NCBI GenBank assembly: GCA_947647735.1
Contig: CANSLJ010000012.1
Coordinates: forward strand, 1 to 64,000
Reading direction: 5' to 3'
Origin: an uncultured bacterium
GTDB taxonomy: Bacteria > Bacillota > Clostridia > Lachnospirales > Lachnospiraceae
Length of the DNA: 64,000 bases
In this document: piece after piece, positions 47,411-55,343 of the stretch
How the letters are laid out: each line of letters begins with the position of its first letter
How positions within the stretch are numbered: position 1 is the stretch's first letter
Program-made: the position numbers and the translations under genes
The notes under the pieces: generated by a model
What the model saw: the letters and a program-made list of their open reading frames with translations, nothing else
Told to the model about the DNA's origin: nothing
The model's database searches: none

Positions 47411-47758
47411 ATGGTAACAAAATTCGGGAAATTTTGTCGTAACATAAGAATGGATCATGGCGATTTGTTATATGATATGGCAAGGAAATTAGGGGTGTCA
47501 TCTGCTTTTTTGTCTAGGGTTGAAAATGGTAAGGCGAAGCCGCCTATGGAGTGGAAGAAAACCATTATATCAGAATATCAATTAAATAAGGAGCAAGAAC
47601 TGGAACTGGAAAAGTGTATGAGTGAAGCCAGGGAAAATGTGATAAGAATAGATTCTTTATCACAGGAGGATAAGGATATGATGTTTGCATTCGCAAGACA
47701 ATTAGATGGACTTGGTGAAGGTGAAAAAGATAAATGGCGAAAGCTGTTGAAAATGTGA
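47411..47758 (+). CDS. XRE-family regulator paired with ImmA-like protease
   Basis: The protein has 115 residues from the ATG 47411 (GGAGGAG upstream; ATG 47396 also in frame). The helix-turn-helix segment (YDMARKLGVSSAFLSRVENGKAKPP) is followed by a helical C-terminus. It lies 17 bp ahead of the ImmA-like gene, the usual ImmR-ImmA pairing, in which the protease relieves repression or the pair acts as a stress-responsive module. Confidence 0.82.
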   Translation: MVTKFGKFCRNIRMDHGDLLYDMARKLGVSSAFLSRVENGKAKPPMEWKKTIISEYQLNKEQELELEKCMSEARENVIRIDSLSQEDKDMMFAFARQLDGLGEGEKDKWRKLLKM

Positions 47759-47775
47759 GATGGAGGGAGAATATT

Positions 47776-48285
47776 ATGGAAAAAATATCTGTGGCGCCGA
47801 TGTCGAGAAGGAATTTGAGAGAATTTGCTTGTAAGTTTAGGCACATATTTGGACTGGAAAATGAATTAAATTTTCCAATCGTTAGATTTATCGAATGGAT
47901 ATTGCCAATGTTAGGATTTGATTATGAAATTGTTCCAGTGAATGAAATGGGAAATGCTTATGGCGTTACTCACACAGGGATGAGAGTTATGAAAATCAGA
48001 GAGGATGTATATGACAAGGCCGTAGAAGGTAATCCACGGCATAGATTTACATTGGCGCATGAATTAGGACATTTTCTTCTTCATACACCAGATAGGGTTA
48101 GTTTTGCCAGGGGAGAAGTACCGGCATATATGAATCCTGAATGGCAAGCAAATGTTTTTGCGGGCGAATTACTGGCTCCATGCGAATTGGTTCGGGGAAT
48201 GACAGTGCAAGACATAGCAGAGAAATGCGGAATGTCATTTACAGCAGCCCAGATACAATATAATGAATACCACAAAGCGATGTAA
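47776..48285 (+). CDS. ImmA/IrrE-type zinc metallopeptidase
   Basis: The protein has 169 residues from the ATG 47776 (GATGGAGGGAG upstream). HELGHFLLH (about 95-103) supplies the zinc ligands and catalytic Glu, and NVFAGELLAP is the second conserved segment of this family. In ICEBs1 and related prophages, ImmA cleaves the repressor. The substrate here is probably the adjacent XRE protein, possibly also the CI-like repressor at the left end. Confidence 0.88.
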   Translation: MEKISVAPMSRRNLREFACKFRHIFGLENELNFPIVRFIEWILPMLGFDYEIVPVNEMGNAYGVTHTGMRVMKIREDVYDKAVEGNPRHRFTLAHELGHFLLHTPDRVSFARGEVPAYMNPEWQANVFAGELLAPCELVRGMTVQDIAEKCGMSFTAAQIQYNEYHKAM

Positions 48286-48304
48286 TGAGGCGACTCTTTA
48301 CATA

Positions 48305-48384
48305 GAAAAAACCAAGCACACGAGATGCTTGGCTCTTGCTGAAAAGTATTGCTACAGTTCAGCTGGTTATACTTCTGTCTGAAC
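48305..48384 (-). ncRNA. Candidate small RNA with own promoter and terminator
   Basis: On the minus strand, TTGCGA (48414-48419) and TATACT (48391-48396) are 17 bp apart and would start transcription near 48384. The RNA would fold into a stem GTTCAG/CTGAAC and end in a terminator hairpin (GCCAAGCA with TGCTTGG at 48312-48332) followed by six T's. No coding frame with a ribosome binding site lies inside. Confidence 0.55.
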
Positions 48385-48408
48385 AACTTTAGTATAGCAC
48401 TGTGGTAA

Positions 48409-48438
48409 CCTTTTCGCAAGAGAAATTTGCGAAAGGAG
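48409..48438. promoter_or_regulatory. Inverted repeat over divergent starts
   Basis: CCTTTTCGCAA and TTTGCGAAAGG form an imperfect inverted repeat around GAGAAA. It covers the -35 of the candidate small RNA on one side and the ribosome binding site of the small gene at 48447 on the other, so it may act as an operator or as an RNA hairpin hiding that site. Confidence 0.5.
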
Positions 48439-48446
48439 GGAGCATT

Positions 48447-48569
48447 ATGTATATTTTCCGTGCTAGTATTACCACAAAGGATGGAACAAAAATTTATGCT
48501 AAAGATTATGGCAAGCGCGCGTTCCGCATTTGGGTAGGATCCAAACCGGAACCGGTTAAAGGGAACTAA
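48447..48569 (+). CDS. Small basic peptide
   Basis: The peptide has 40 residues with GAAAGGAGGGAG before the ATG. Two beta-strand-like halves (MYIFRASITTKDGTKIYAKD and GKRAFRIWVGS) are visible. No family is known to me. It lies in the accessory region at the right end of the prophage. Confidence 0.6.
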   Translation: MYIFRASITTKDGTKIYAKDYGKRAFRIWVGSKPEPVKGN

Positions 48570-48633
48570 TTAACTGAGGCAGCATTTTGCCAGCTGGGAT
48601 GCTGCTATTTCTCAATGATGTGGAGGAATAGAT

Positions 48634-48753
48634 ATGGCAAAAACAAAGTCCAGCATTAGAGGTAAACGTAATAAAAAGATTGTACCAGTAAAATCTTATG
48701 TGAAAAGAGATGGTACTAGAGTAAATGGATATAGGCGGTCAACGCCTAATTGA
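48634..48753 (+). CDS. Small very basic peptide
   Basis: The peptide has 39 residues with TGGAGGAATAG before the ATG. Lys and Arg make up about one third of residues (KTKSSIRGKRNKKIVPVKS). It resembles in style the basic peptide at 9951-10082 and is followed by a terminator. It is probably nucleic-acid-binding. Confidence 0.6.
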   Translation: MAKTKSSIRGKRNKKIVPVKSYVKRDGTRVNGYRRSTPN

Positions 48754-48776
48754 GGAAAAAGTAGAATATTTTATAG

Positions 48777-48814
48777 AACAGGTGGTAGGATTACCCTGCC
48801 GCCTGTTCTTTAAG
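48777..48814 (+). terminator. Terminator of the right-end accessory genes
   Basis: AACAGG-GG pairs with CC-CCTGTT across TAGGATTACCCTG, followed by CTTTAA. Sixteen of its bases (TTACCCTGCCGCCTG and flanks) repeat the terminator at 47204-47236. Confidence 0.7.
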
Positions 48815-48888
48815 GAGAATGCCAAGTAACTATTTAGGGTGGATTAAGCAGAACCATTTAGAGCAGTGGGAAAAGATTGGGGGCAAGG

Positions 48889-49083
48889 CTAACGATAGTC
48901 GAGCATAAGAAGGTCTCTGGTGATAGTGTAAAAAACTTCACCAGAGGCATTTTCGATTTGACACCCTGAAAATGCTGCGGCATCAATATACTGGTATGCG
49001 TAGTCCATAGCATCTTCCAGGCTAGAAAACGGCTTGCTTTTTTCTTTATGGCAATGATAGGAGTATTTTATAAGATAGAACAT
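48889..49083 (-). CDS. Small hypothetical protein
   Basis: The protein has 64 residues. KPFSSLEDAMDYAYQYIDAAAFSGCQIENASGEVFY looks like a compact alpha/beta domain of the kind found in small phage and host hypothetical proteins. The ribosome binding site is weak. It lies between the prophage's last terminator and the truncated host gene, so it could be a prophage-borne lysogenic gene. Confidence 0.5.
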   Translation of the reverse strand: MFYLIKYSYHCHKEKSKPFSSLEDAMDYAYQYIDAAAFSGCQIENASGEVFYTITRDLLMLDYR

Positions 49084-49186
49084 TTTTATAATTTCGTTGT
49101 GAAATCTGTTTTATTTGTACTTACATATGCTATTCTTTCATAGGTGTTTTTTGTAACTGTACATTGAAAAGAAATAGTAAATTACG

Positions 49187-49828
49187 TTATATAATTTGAT
49201 TGCAATGAATGATATCTTGGAGTAGTAAAATATATTTTACTACCGTAAATTCTCCCTGTCCTCCTGAAAAAGCGGCAGCGGTGGAGCCAAAGTCGATGGA
49301 CTGATCGATATTCACTTCGGATTTGTCAATATTGTTTTTGGAGAGTATGTACTCAAAGACCATCTCCGGCATACCGCCTGCCCTGCCGCCCAGCACATCT
49401 TTTCCTTTCAGCATATCCCAGGTGAAATTGTCGATGGGCTCTCTTGCCACAAGGAAGTTTCCGGCGCGCTGGGTGAGCTGCGCGAAGTTCACGGCGCTGT
49501 CCTCCACGCCCTCCGCGTAGCTGTAGATCGTCGCTTCCGCCCCCATAAAGCCGATGTCGGCTTCCCCGGACAGCAGGGCGGTCATGGTCTTGTCGGCGCC
49601 GTATCCTGTGACAAGTTCCACATCGAGCCCTTCTTCCGCAAAGTAGCCTTCTTCGATCGCCACATACATGGGTGCATAAAAGATGGAATGCGCCACCTCG
49701 TTCAACACCACATGCGTTTTATCTCCCGCAGGTTGTTCTTCTGAGCCGCATCCTGTGAGCAGTGCGGTCATACTAAAGAGCATTACCGTGCTCAACAGCA
49801 ATGCGATCACTTTTTTTGCCTTTTTCAT
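49187..49828 (-). pseudogene. ABC transporter substrate-binding protein, 3' truncated
   Basis: A lipoprotein signal (LLTGCGSEEQ) is followed by 190 residues of a NMT1/ThiY/SsuA-type periplasmic-binding fold (EVAHSIFYAPMYVAIEEGYFAEEGLDVEL, GEADIGFMGAEATIYSYA). The family normally has about 320-340 residues. Here the match stops after GGQGEFTV and 16 unrelated codons follow to a stop at 49187. The break falls on a 22-bp palindrome, so integration of the prophage probably separated the 3' part, which should lie beyond the left end of the window. Confidence 0.75.
49222..49243. other. Perfect 22-bp palindrome at gene break, candidate attR
   Basis: The sequence GTAGTAAAATA followed by its exact reverse complement lies where the substrate-binding protein similarity ends. 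It is the best candidate for the core of the prophage attachment site. Confidence 0.5.
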
Positions 49829-50090
49829 AGGTTCTCCCATTGTTGGTTTTATACATTATATGCGGGAAAGAAAAAAAGTGATTGCCGGAGTAAAGTTTTT
49901 GAAGAATGATAGTTCGATCATTTATGTGGCAGGGCATAAAGTTACGATAATTGATATCCCACGGATCATTTGGAACAGCATATCCGCGTTCGCGCTTCAA
50001 CAGATTGCGTTCATTTGATCTTCCTCCTGCCGATTCTATCATGTGTCGGGATCAGTAGTATCATAAGATTTCGATATCCAGGTTTTCCTT
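49829..50090. other. Intergenic region without a convincing gene
   Basis: This is leader and promoter space of the substrate-binding protein gene (minus strand) behind the aldolase gene. Open frames here lack ribosome binding sites. No riboswitch was recognised. Confidence 0.4.
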
Positions 50091-50768
50091 TTATAATTCA
50101 GCGATCGTACAGTCTCCGAAAATGGATATCCAGTCAGAGCTGAAATCCGCAACCGCCTTTGTGATATACGGCTGCTCCAGTGCCTGGAAGAGTATTGACG
50201 GATCGAGTGTAGCGGTCTGGGCGCCGGCAAGATGCGCTTTGTTCACCTGGCCTGCGTTCTTGAAACTTGCGGCAAGAATGATGGTGCCGTAATTATATTG
50301 CGCTATCATCTCCGCAAACGATGCAATAATGTCTTCCGGATCCAAACCCATATTCTCCATGCGGTTGTAATATGGCGCTATGTAATCGGCGCCTGCCTCC
50401 ATTGCCAGAAATCCCTGCATTTTACTGTAGATTGCAGTAGCGGTGACATTGATCCCCCGGGCTTTCAGCAGTTTGATCGTTTTGATTCCGTCCGTGGTTA
50501 CCGGAATTTTAATATATACGTCTTTGTCGACATTTGTCAGGATCTTGTCAGCATCCTTCAACATACCTTCTGTATCTAAAGCGGTTACCTGGATATGCAG
50601 TGATTTTTCGCTGCCGATAATGGAACGGATTTCTTTCATATGGGTAAAAAAGTCAATTTTACCTTCATTCTTGACGATCGAAGGATTGGATGTCACCCCG
50701 TCGATCGGGAATATGTCGCAGCAGCGGCGGATGCTGTTAAGATTTGCTGTGTCTAATAAGTATTTCAT
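50091..50768 (-). CDS. fsa: Fructose-6-phosphate aldolase / transaldolase-like (TalC/FSA)
   Basis: The protein has 225 residues. MKYLLDTANL, GVTSNPSIVKNEG, the Schiff-base lysine in YIKIPVTT (Lys87) and NVTATAIYSKMQGFLAMEAGADYIAPYYNRMEN are the full set of TalC/FSA motifs. It cleaves fructose-6-phosphate or acts as a transaldolase. GGAGGTAACCT lies before the ATG. It stands alone between the transporter remnant and a divergent membrane gene. Confidence 0.9.
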   Translation of the reverse strand: MKYLLDTANLNSIRRCCDIFPIDGVTSNPSIVKNEGKIDFFTHMKEIRSIIGSEKSLHIQVTALDTEGMLKDADKILTNVDKDVYIKIPVTTDGIKTIKLLKARGINVTATAIYSKMQGFLAMEAGADYIAPYYNRMENMGLDPEDIIASFAEMIAQYNYGTIILAASFKNAGQVNKAHLAGAQTATLDPSILFQALEQPYITKAVADFSSDWISIFGDCTIAEL

Positions 50769-50946
50769 AGGTTACCTCCGGTTAAATTTGATGGGCGATC
50801 GTACCTGCATTTAGTTGGTTGTCGATCTGGCTGTCAGACGAATGTTGCCTTTTGATAAAATAGTATGTTAGCAGAGATGGTGGCGTAAGTCAATAAATAT
50901 ACTTTCGTACGAAAGGAAAAGTGCTTATTAAATTTACCGTCAATAA

Positions 50947-50992
50947 AAAAGTGATAAAAACTATTGCTTTTATACATAAAAAGTGATACCAT
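50947..50992 (+). promoter_or_regulatory. Promoter of the PAP2-related gene
   Basis: -35 TTGCTT (50964-50969) and -10 TACCAT (50987-50992) are 17 bp apart. AAAAAGTGATA occurs twice (50947-50957 and 50978-50988), which may be a regulator site. Confidence 0.5.
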
Positions 50993-51049
50993 TACACATA
51001 GTATTAAAAACTAGATTATAAAGATAAAGAAACGATAGGAGGTAGAGAT

Positions 51050-51655
51050 ATGAGTGAAAATATAAAAGCAGACAACAGGACAATGGGAAATATGCTGGCG
51101 AAGGGGATCCGGGTACTGACAGTGCCGCCGATCCTGATCACTGGTATGCTGATCACATTGACGGTTTCACTGGATAATTTCTGCAGCAGTACGGCGCAGA
51201 TGACGCTGGCGATCATACTTTTGGGGCTCGTGCCGATCCTGGCGTATCCGCTTCAGAAGCTTCTGCCGTCCAAAGGGGAAGTGCGGGAGGAGCAGCGCAA
51301 TATGGCATTTATCCTTACCTTTACGGGATATCTGACCGCACTGATCTTTTCCATAGCCGGGAATTGCGGCAGACAGCTTCAATATATCATTGTTTCCTAT
51401 TTTATTTCCATGTCGCTGCTGGTGTTTTTCAATAAGGTGCTGCATGTGCGGGCAAGCGGGCATGCCTGCAGCGTGACAGGGACGTTGTATTTTCTGTCAT
51501 TCTTTCTGGGCGCGGATGCGATCATTCCCTGTATCTGTATTGCGATAGCGGTCGTGTGGTCTTCCCTGCACCTGAAACGGCATACGATACAGGAGATATT
51601 CTGGGGCTCGGCGGTGTGCCTTCCGTGTATACTGGCATCGATATTTATCCTATAG
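51050..51655 (+). CDS. PAP2-superfamily-related membrane protein
   Basis: The protein has 201 residues with about six hydrophobic segments. HVRASGHACSVTG contains the SGH of PAP2 motif 2 and SSLHLKRHTIQE is like motif 3 with a conserved His. Motif 1 (KX6RP) is not evident, and the acidic residue of motif 3 is Glu. It may be a divergent phosphatidate/undecaprenyl-PP phosphatase or an inactive relative. GATAGGAGGTAGAG precedes the ATG. Confidence 0.72.
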   Translation: MSENIKADNRTMGNMLAKGIRVLTVPPILITGMLITLTVSLDNFCSSTAQMTLAIILLGLVPILAYPLQKLLPSKGEVREEQRNMAFILTFTGYLTALIFSIAGNCGRQLQYIIVSYFISMSLLVFFNKVLHVRASGHACSVTGTLYFLSFFLGADAIIPCICIAIAVVWSSLHLKRHTIQEIFWGSAVCLPCILASIFIL

Positions 51656-51659
51656 AATA

Positions 51660-51690
51660 AAAGAAACCGCCCCGGGGGCGGCTTCTTTGT
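51660..51690. terminator. Terminator between convergent genes
   Basis: CCGCC and GGCGG form a GC-rich stem near 51668-51682, followed by CTTCTTTGTTCC; on the other side an A-rich stretch allows use in both directions. Confidence 0.75.
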
Positions 51691-51692
51691 TC

Positions 51693-52076
51693 CTATTTCT
51701 GGTGAGATATCGAATTCACATAATTCTTAATGGCTTCAAAACTTTCCTTACTGATCACATGCTCGATCCGGCAGGCATCCTGCACGGCGGTCTCCTCCGG
51801 GACGCCGAGCTTTCCAAGCCAGGAGGAGATCAGCAGATGCCGTTCGTAGATCATTTCTGCAATTTCCCTGCCGCTTTCCGTCAGATAGATAAAGCCCTGC
51901 TCGGAAACTGTGATATGATCTTTTTCCCTTAAGTTTTTCATGGCAATGCTGACGCTGGACTTCTTAAAATCCAGTTCGTTGGCGATATCCACAGAGCGGA
52001 CTACAGGCAGTTTTTTACTTAATAAGAGAATGGTTTCCAGATAATTTTCTGAAGATTCATTTACAAAAGTTCTCAT
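51693..52076 (-). CDS. DtxR/MntR-family metal-dependent repressor
   Basis: The protein has 127 residues. SENYLETILLLSKKLPVVRSVDIANELDFKKSSVSIAMKNL is the winged-helix domain, and IYERHLLISSWLGKLGVPEETAVQDACRIEH the metal-binding dimerisation domain with the conserved His/Glu/Cys ligands. It lacks the SH3-like third domain. It lies divergent from the feo operon, whose promoter carries a matching inverted repeat, so it probably represses iron uptake. Confidence 0.88.
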   Translation of the reverse strand: MRTFVNESSENYLETILLLSKKLPVVRSVDIANELDFKKSSVSIAMKNLREKDHITVSEQGFIYLTESGREIAEMIYERHLLISSWLGKLGVPEETAVQDACRIEHVISKESFEAIKNYVNSISHQK

Positions 52077-52287
52077 AACATCATTCCAATCCTGCTGTAT
52101 TTCTCATATCGTATCCATACAGCGTTTTTGCAGGCTGTGCCCTTTATGACGCCCTGCCGTATTGCCAATAAGTATAGCATAATTTTTCCCATGTGACAAA
52201 TAGAACAAGTGTTGTTTTTGAAGCTGTTTCAGTGGCTTTTGTGAAAATCTGATAAAATTTCCATGAATTTTTTTATCTATTTTGGTA

Positions 52288-52320
52288 TTGACAACTAATT
52301 ATAGTTAGCGTATACTAACT
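52288..52320 (+). promoter_or_regulatory. feo promoter with DtxR-type operator
   Basis: -35 TTGACA (52288-52293) and -10 TATACT (52311-52316) are 17 bp apart. AGTTAG (52303-52308) and CTAACT (52315-52320) form an inverted repeat that covers the -10, a repressor-type operator. The regulator encoded just upstream on the other strand is the natural candidate. Confidence 0.75.
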
Positions 52321-52397
52321 AAAGAAAGTTAAAACAAATTAAAGATAGATAATAAAAATATGAGGTGTGGCAAACTAACACACAGGAAAGGAGATCC

Positions 52398-52610
52398 ATG
52401 ATGCCGCTTACAATGGTAGATCCGGAAGAAAAACAGGTTATCAGAAAAGTCGGAGGAAAGGAAGAAACCCGAAAATTTCTGGAAGGAATGGGCTTTGTGA
52501 CAGGCGGTGAAGTGACTGTTTTGTCAAAGGCTATGGGAAATGTGATCGTTTCCGTGAAGGGTTCCCGGATAGCGATCGGGAAGGATATGGCAAATAAAAT
52601 AATGGTTTGA
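52398..52610 (+). CDS. feoA: FeoA domain protein 1
   Basis: The protein has 70 residues from the ATG 52398 (GAAAGGAGATCC upstream). It has an SH3-like FeoA fold with KEETRKFLEGMGFVTGGEVTVLSKAMGNVIVSVKGSRIAIGKDMA. It assists FeoB. It is the first gene of the four-gene ferrous iron operon. Confidence 0.88.
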   Translation: MMPLTMVDPEEKQVIRKVGGKEETRKFLEGMGFVTGGEVTVLSKAMGNVIVSVKGSRIAIGKDMANKIMV

Positions 52611-52651
52611 TCAGCTTGTGCAAAACCAGAATAAAAAGGAGAGTAAAGCTT

Positions 52652-52873
52652 ATGAAAACATTACGGGAGATTGCCTGTGACCAGACAGTAAAGGTGGTAA
52701 AGCTGCATGGTGACGGCGCGATCAAAAGAAGGATCATGGATATGGGCATCACAAAAGGGGTGCAGGTATATGTCCGCAAGGTGGCGCCGCTGGGCGATCC
52801 GGTGGAAGTGACGGTGAGAGGGTATGAACTTTCGCTGAGGAAAGCGGATGCGGAGATGATAGAGGTAGAGTAA
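52652..52873 (+). CDS. feoA: FeoA domain protein 2
   Basis: The protein has 73 residues with AAAAGGAGAG before the ATG. AIKRRIMDMGITKGVQVYVRKVAPLGDPVEVTVRGYELSLRKADA is a standard FeoA. It differs clearly from the first copy, so the two are old paralogues that may form a heteromer on FeoB. Confidence 0.92.
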   Translation: MKTLREIACDQTVKVVKLHGDGAIKRRIMDMGITKGVQVYVRKVAPLGDPVEVTVRGYELSLRKADAEMIEVE

Positions 52874-52922
52874 AACAGTAATCGTCCGAACGATTACGGA
52901 ACTATAATAAAGAGGTGTAAAA

Positions 52923-55079
52923 ATGGCGATTAAAATTGCACTCGCAGGAAATCCCAACTGCGGTAAAACAACATTATTTAATGCGTTGACCGGTGCAAAT
53001 CAATATGTGGGAAACTGGCCCGGCGTGACGGTGGAGAAAAAGGAAGGAAAACTGAAAGGCAATAGGGATGTGACGATCACTGATCTGCCCGGTATCTACT
53101 CCCTCTCTCCCTATACTTTAGAGGAAGTAGTGGCGAGAAATTATCTGATCAAAGAGCGCCCGGATGCGATCATCAATATCATTGACGGCACAAACATTGA
53201 GAGAAATCTGTATCTGAGCACTCAGATCCTGGAACTTGGCATCCCCGTGGTGATGGCAGTCAATATGATGGATGTTGTACAGAAGTCCGGCGATCAGATC
53301 AGCAGTGATAAGCTGGCGGCAAAGCTTGGATGCAGCGTGGTGGAGATTTCCGCGTTAAAGGGAACAGGCATCGATGAGGCGGCAAAAAAGGCGGTGGAGC
53401 TGGCAAAACAGAAGAACGCATCGAAACCGGTTCACAGGTTCGCGCCGGAAGTGGAGAGTGTGATCGGCGAGGTGGAAACACAGCTCACGGGCAGGGTTCC
53501 GGCAAAACAGGAACGGTTCTTCGCGATCAAGCTGCTGGAGGGTGATGACAAGATCGGCGAGATGATGAGCGGTCCTCTGGATGTATCGGCTGAGATCAAA
53601 GGGCTGGAGGAGGCTATGGATGACGATGTGGAGAGCATTGTTGCCAATGAGCGTTATACATACATTTCCTCGATCATCGGAGATTGCGTTGTGAAGGCAA
53701 GGCAGGGCGGGTTGACAAGATCCGATAAAATTGATAAATTTGTGACAAACAGGATTCTGGCGCTGCCGTTCTTTGCGCTGGTAATGTTTGGCGTATACTA
53801 TATCGCTATGGTGACGGTGGGGGCTTTCTGTACGGACTGGACAAATGATGTGCTGTTTGGCGAGATCGTTCCGCCGGCTGTGGAGAGCGTGCTTTCCTCC
53901 ATCGGCTGTGCAGACTGGCTTTCCGGCCTGATCCTGGACGGTATCATCGGCGGCGTGGGCGCGGTGCTTGGCTTTGTGCCGCAGATGCTGGTGTTGTTTA
54001 TCCTGCTCGCCATTCTGGAGGGGTGCGGCTATATGGCGCGTATCGCGTTTATCATGGACAGGATATTCCGCAAGTTCGGACTTTCCGGGAAATCCTTTAT
54101 CCCCATGCTGGTGGGCGTGGGCTGCGGCGTGCCGGGGGTTATGGCGTCCCGCACCATTGAAAACGACAGAGACCGCAAGATGACGATCATGACGACCACC
54201 TTTATCCCCTGCGGCGCGAAAATGCCTATCGTGGGGCTGATCGCGGGCGCGCTCTTCGGCGGTGCGGCGTGGGTGGCGACCAGCGCTTATTTCATCGGTG
54301 TGGCGGCGATCATCGTATCCGGTATTATCTTAAAGAAGACAAAGATGTTTGCGGGTGATCCGGCTCCTTTCGTGATGGAGCTTCCGGCATATCATGTGCC
54401 CACGGTGTCCTTTGTGCTCCACAGCATGTGGGAGAGGGGCTGGTCCTTCATCAAGAAGGCAGGTACGATCATCCTGTTATCCACGATCGTTCTGTGGTTT
54501 TTGATGAACTTCGGCTGGGTGGACGGCGGTTTTGGCATGCTGGAGGCGGAACAGCTTGACGTCAGCATTCTGGCAGGCCTTGGCAATCTGATCGCATGGA
54601 TCTTTACACCGCTGGGCTTTGGCGACTGGAGAATGGCGGTGGCGACAGTGACGGGACTGATCGCAAAAGAAAACGTGGTTATGACTTTCGGACAGTTATT
54701 CCTGCATGTGGCGGAAGTCAGCGAGGAGGGCGAGGAAGTCTGGGGCAGTCTGGCAGCGGCGCTCACACCGGTCGCAGGTTATGCGTTCCTCGTATTCAAT
54801 CTGCTCTGTGCTCCCTGTTTCGCAGCGATGGGCGCTATCAAGAGAGAGATGAACAATGCGAAATGGTTCTGGTTTGCCTTCAGCTATCAGTGTCTGTTCG
54901 CCTATGTGATCGCAATGATCGTATACAGGATCGGCGGGTTGTTTTTCGGTGTGCCCTTCGGCATCTGGACGGTTGTAGCATTCATCCTGCTGGCAGGGCT
55001 TTTATATCTGCTGTTCAGGCCTTATCAGGTGAGCAACACGTTGAAGGTGGATATGAAAAAGACTGTGGCTGTAAAGTGA
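52923..55079 (+). CDS. feoB: Ferrous iron transporter FeoB
   Basis: The protein has 718 residues, the full length of Gram-positive FeoB. The G domain has GNPNCGKTT (9-17), DLPG (about 54-57) and NMMD (about 114-117). The membrane part has two Gate motifs: GCGYMARIAFIMDRIFRKFGLSGKSFIPMLVGVGCGVPG and the later PAAHLK-like segment of the second gate, with about ten transmembrane helices. GTP hydrolysis in the cytoplasmic domain controls Fe(II) import. AAAGAGGTG precedes the start. Confidence 0.96.
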   Translation: MAIKIALAGNPNCGKTTLFNALTGANQYVGNWPGVTVEKKEGKLKGNRDVTITDLPGIYSLSPYTLEEVVARNYLIKERPDAIINIIDGTNIERNLYLSTQILELGIPVVMAVNMMDVVQKSGDQISSDKLAAKLGCSVVEISALKGTGIDEAAKKAVELAKQKNASKPVHRFAPEVESVIGEVETQLTGRVPAKQERFFAIKLLEGDDKIGEMMSGPLDVSAEIKGLEEAMDDDVESIVANERYTYISSIIGDCVVKARQGGLTRSDKIDKFVTNRILALPFFALVMFGVYYIAMVTVGAFCTDWTNDVLFGEIVPPAVESVLSSIGCADWLSGLILDGIIGGVGAVLGFVPQMLVLFILLAILEGCGYMARIAFIMDRIFRKFGLSGKSFIPMLVGVGCGVPGVMASRTIENDRDRKMTIMTTTFIPCGAKMPIVGLIAGALFGGAAWVATSAYFIGVAAIIVSGIILKKTKMFAGDPAPFVMELPAYHVPTVSFVLHSMWERGWSFIKKAGTIILLSTIVLWFLMNFGWVDGGFGMLEAEQLDVSILAGLGNLIAWIFTPLGFGDWRMAVATVTGLIAKENVVMTFGQLFLHVAEVSEEGEEVWGSLAAALTPVAGYAFLVFNLLCAPCFAAMGAIKREMNNAKWFWFAFSYQCLFAYVIAMIVYRIGGLFFGVPFGIWTVVAFILLAGLLYLLFRPYQVSNTLKVDMKKTVAVK

Positions 55080-55115
55080 TATAAGATATTATAAGAACAG
55101 AAAGGTTGTGAAAAA

Positions 55116-55253
55116 ATGGGCACAGCAATAGTAGGACTGCTCCTTGCGGGCGCAGTGGCGCTGATCATCAGGAGTATGGTCCGGGATAAGAAAAAGGGCA
55201 AATCCCTGCAATGCGGCGCGGACTGCTCACATTGCGGCGGGCACTGCCATTAA
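55116..55253 (+). CDS. FeoB-associated Cys-rich membrane protein
   Basis: The protein has 45 residues: one transmembrane segment (AIVGLLLAGAVALIIRSMV), then a basic stretch and CGADCSHCGGHCH with four Cys and two His. This is the FeoB-associated Cys-rich type, thought to handle or sense iron at the transporter. GAAAGGTTGTG lies upstream of the ATG. Confidence 0.85.
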   Translation: MGTAIVGLLLAGAVALIIRSMVRDKKKGKSLQCGADCSHCGGHCH

Positions 55254-55287
55254 AGATGTCAACATGTTTTTTCTCTTTATGTATAAA

Positions 55288-55337
55288 TGCACAGGAAAGC
55301 CAGGCTTTTTATAAAGTCTGGTTTCCTGTTTTTCTGT
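55288..55337 (+). terminator. Terminator of the feo operon
   Basis: ACAGGAAA-CCAG pairs with CTGG-TTTCCTGT across about 15 bases, followed by TTTTTC. It lies 35 bases behind the Cys-rich gene. Confidence 0.8.
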
Positions 55338-55343
55338 ATTGGC

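Noticed and set aside
49773-50042. 90-codon minus-strand frame upstream of the truncated transporter gene
   Set aside because: It has no ribosome binding site and overlaps the signal peptide region of the transporter gene in another frame; it is likely promoter space.
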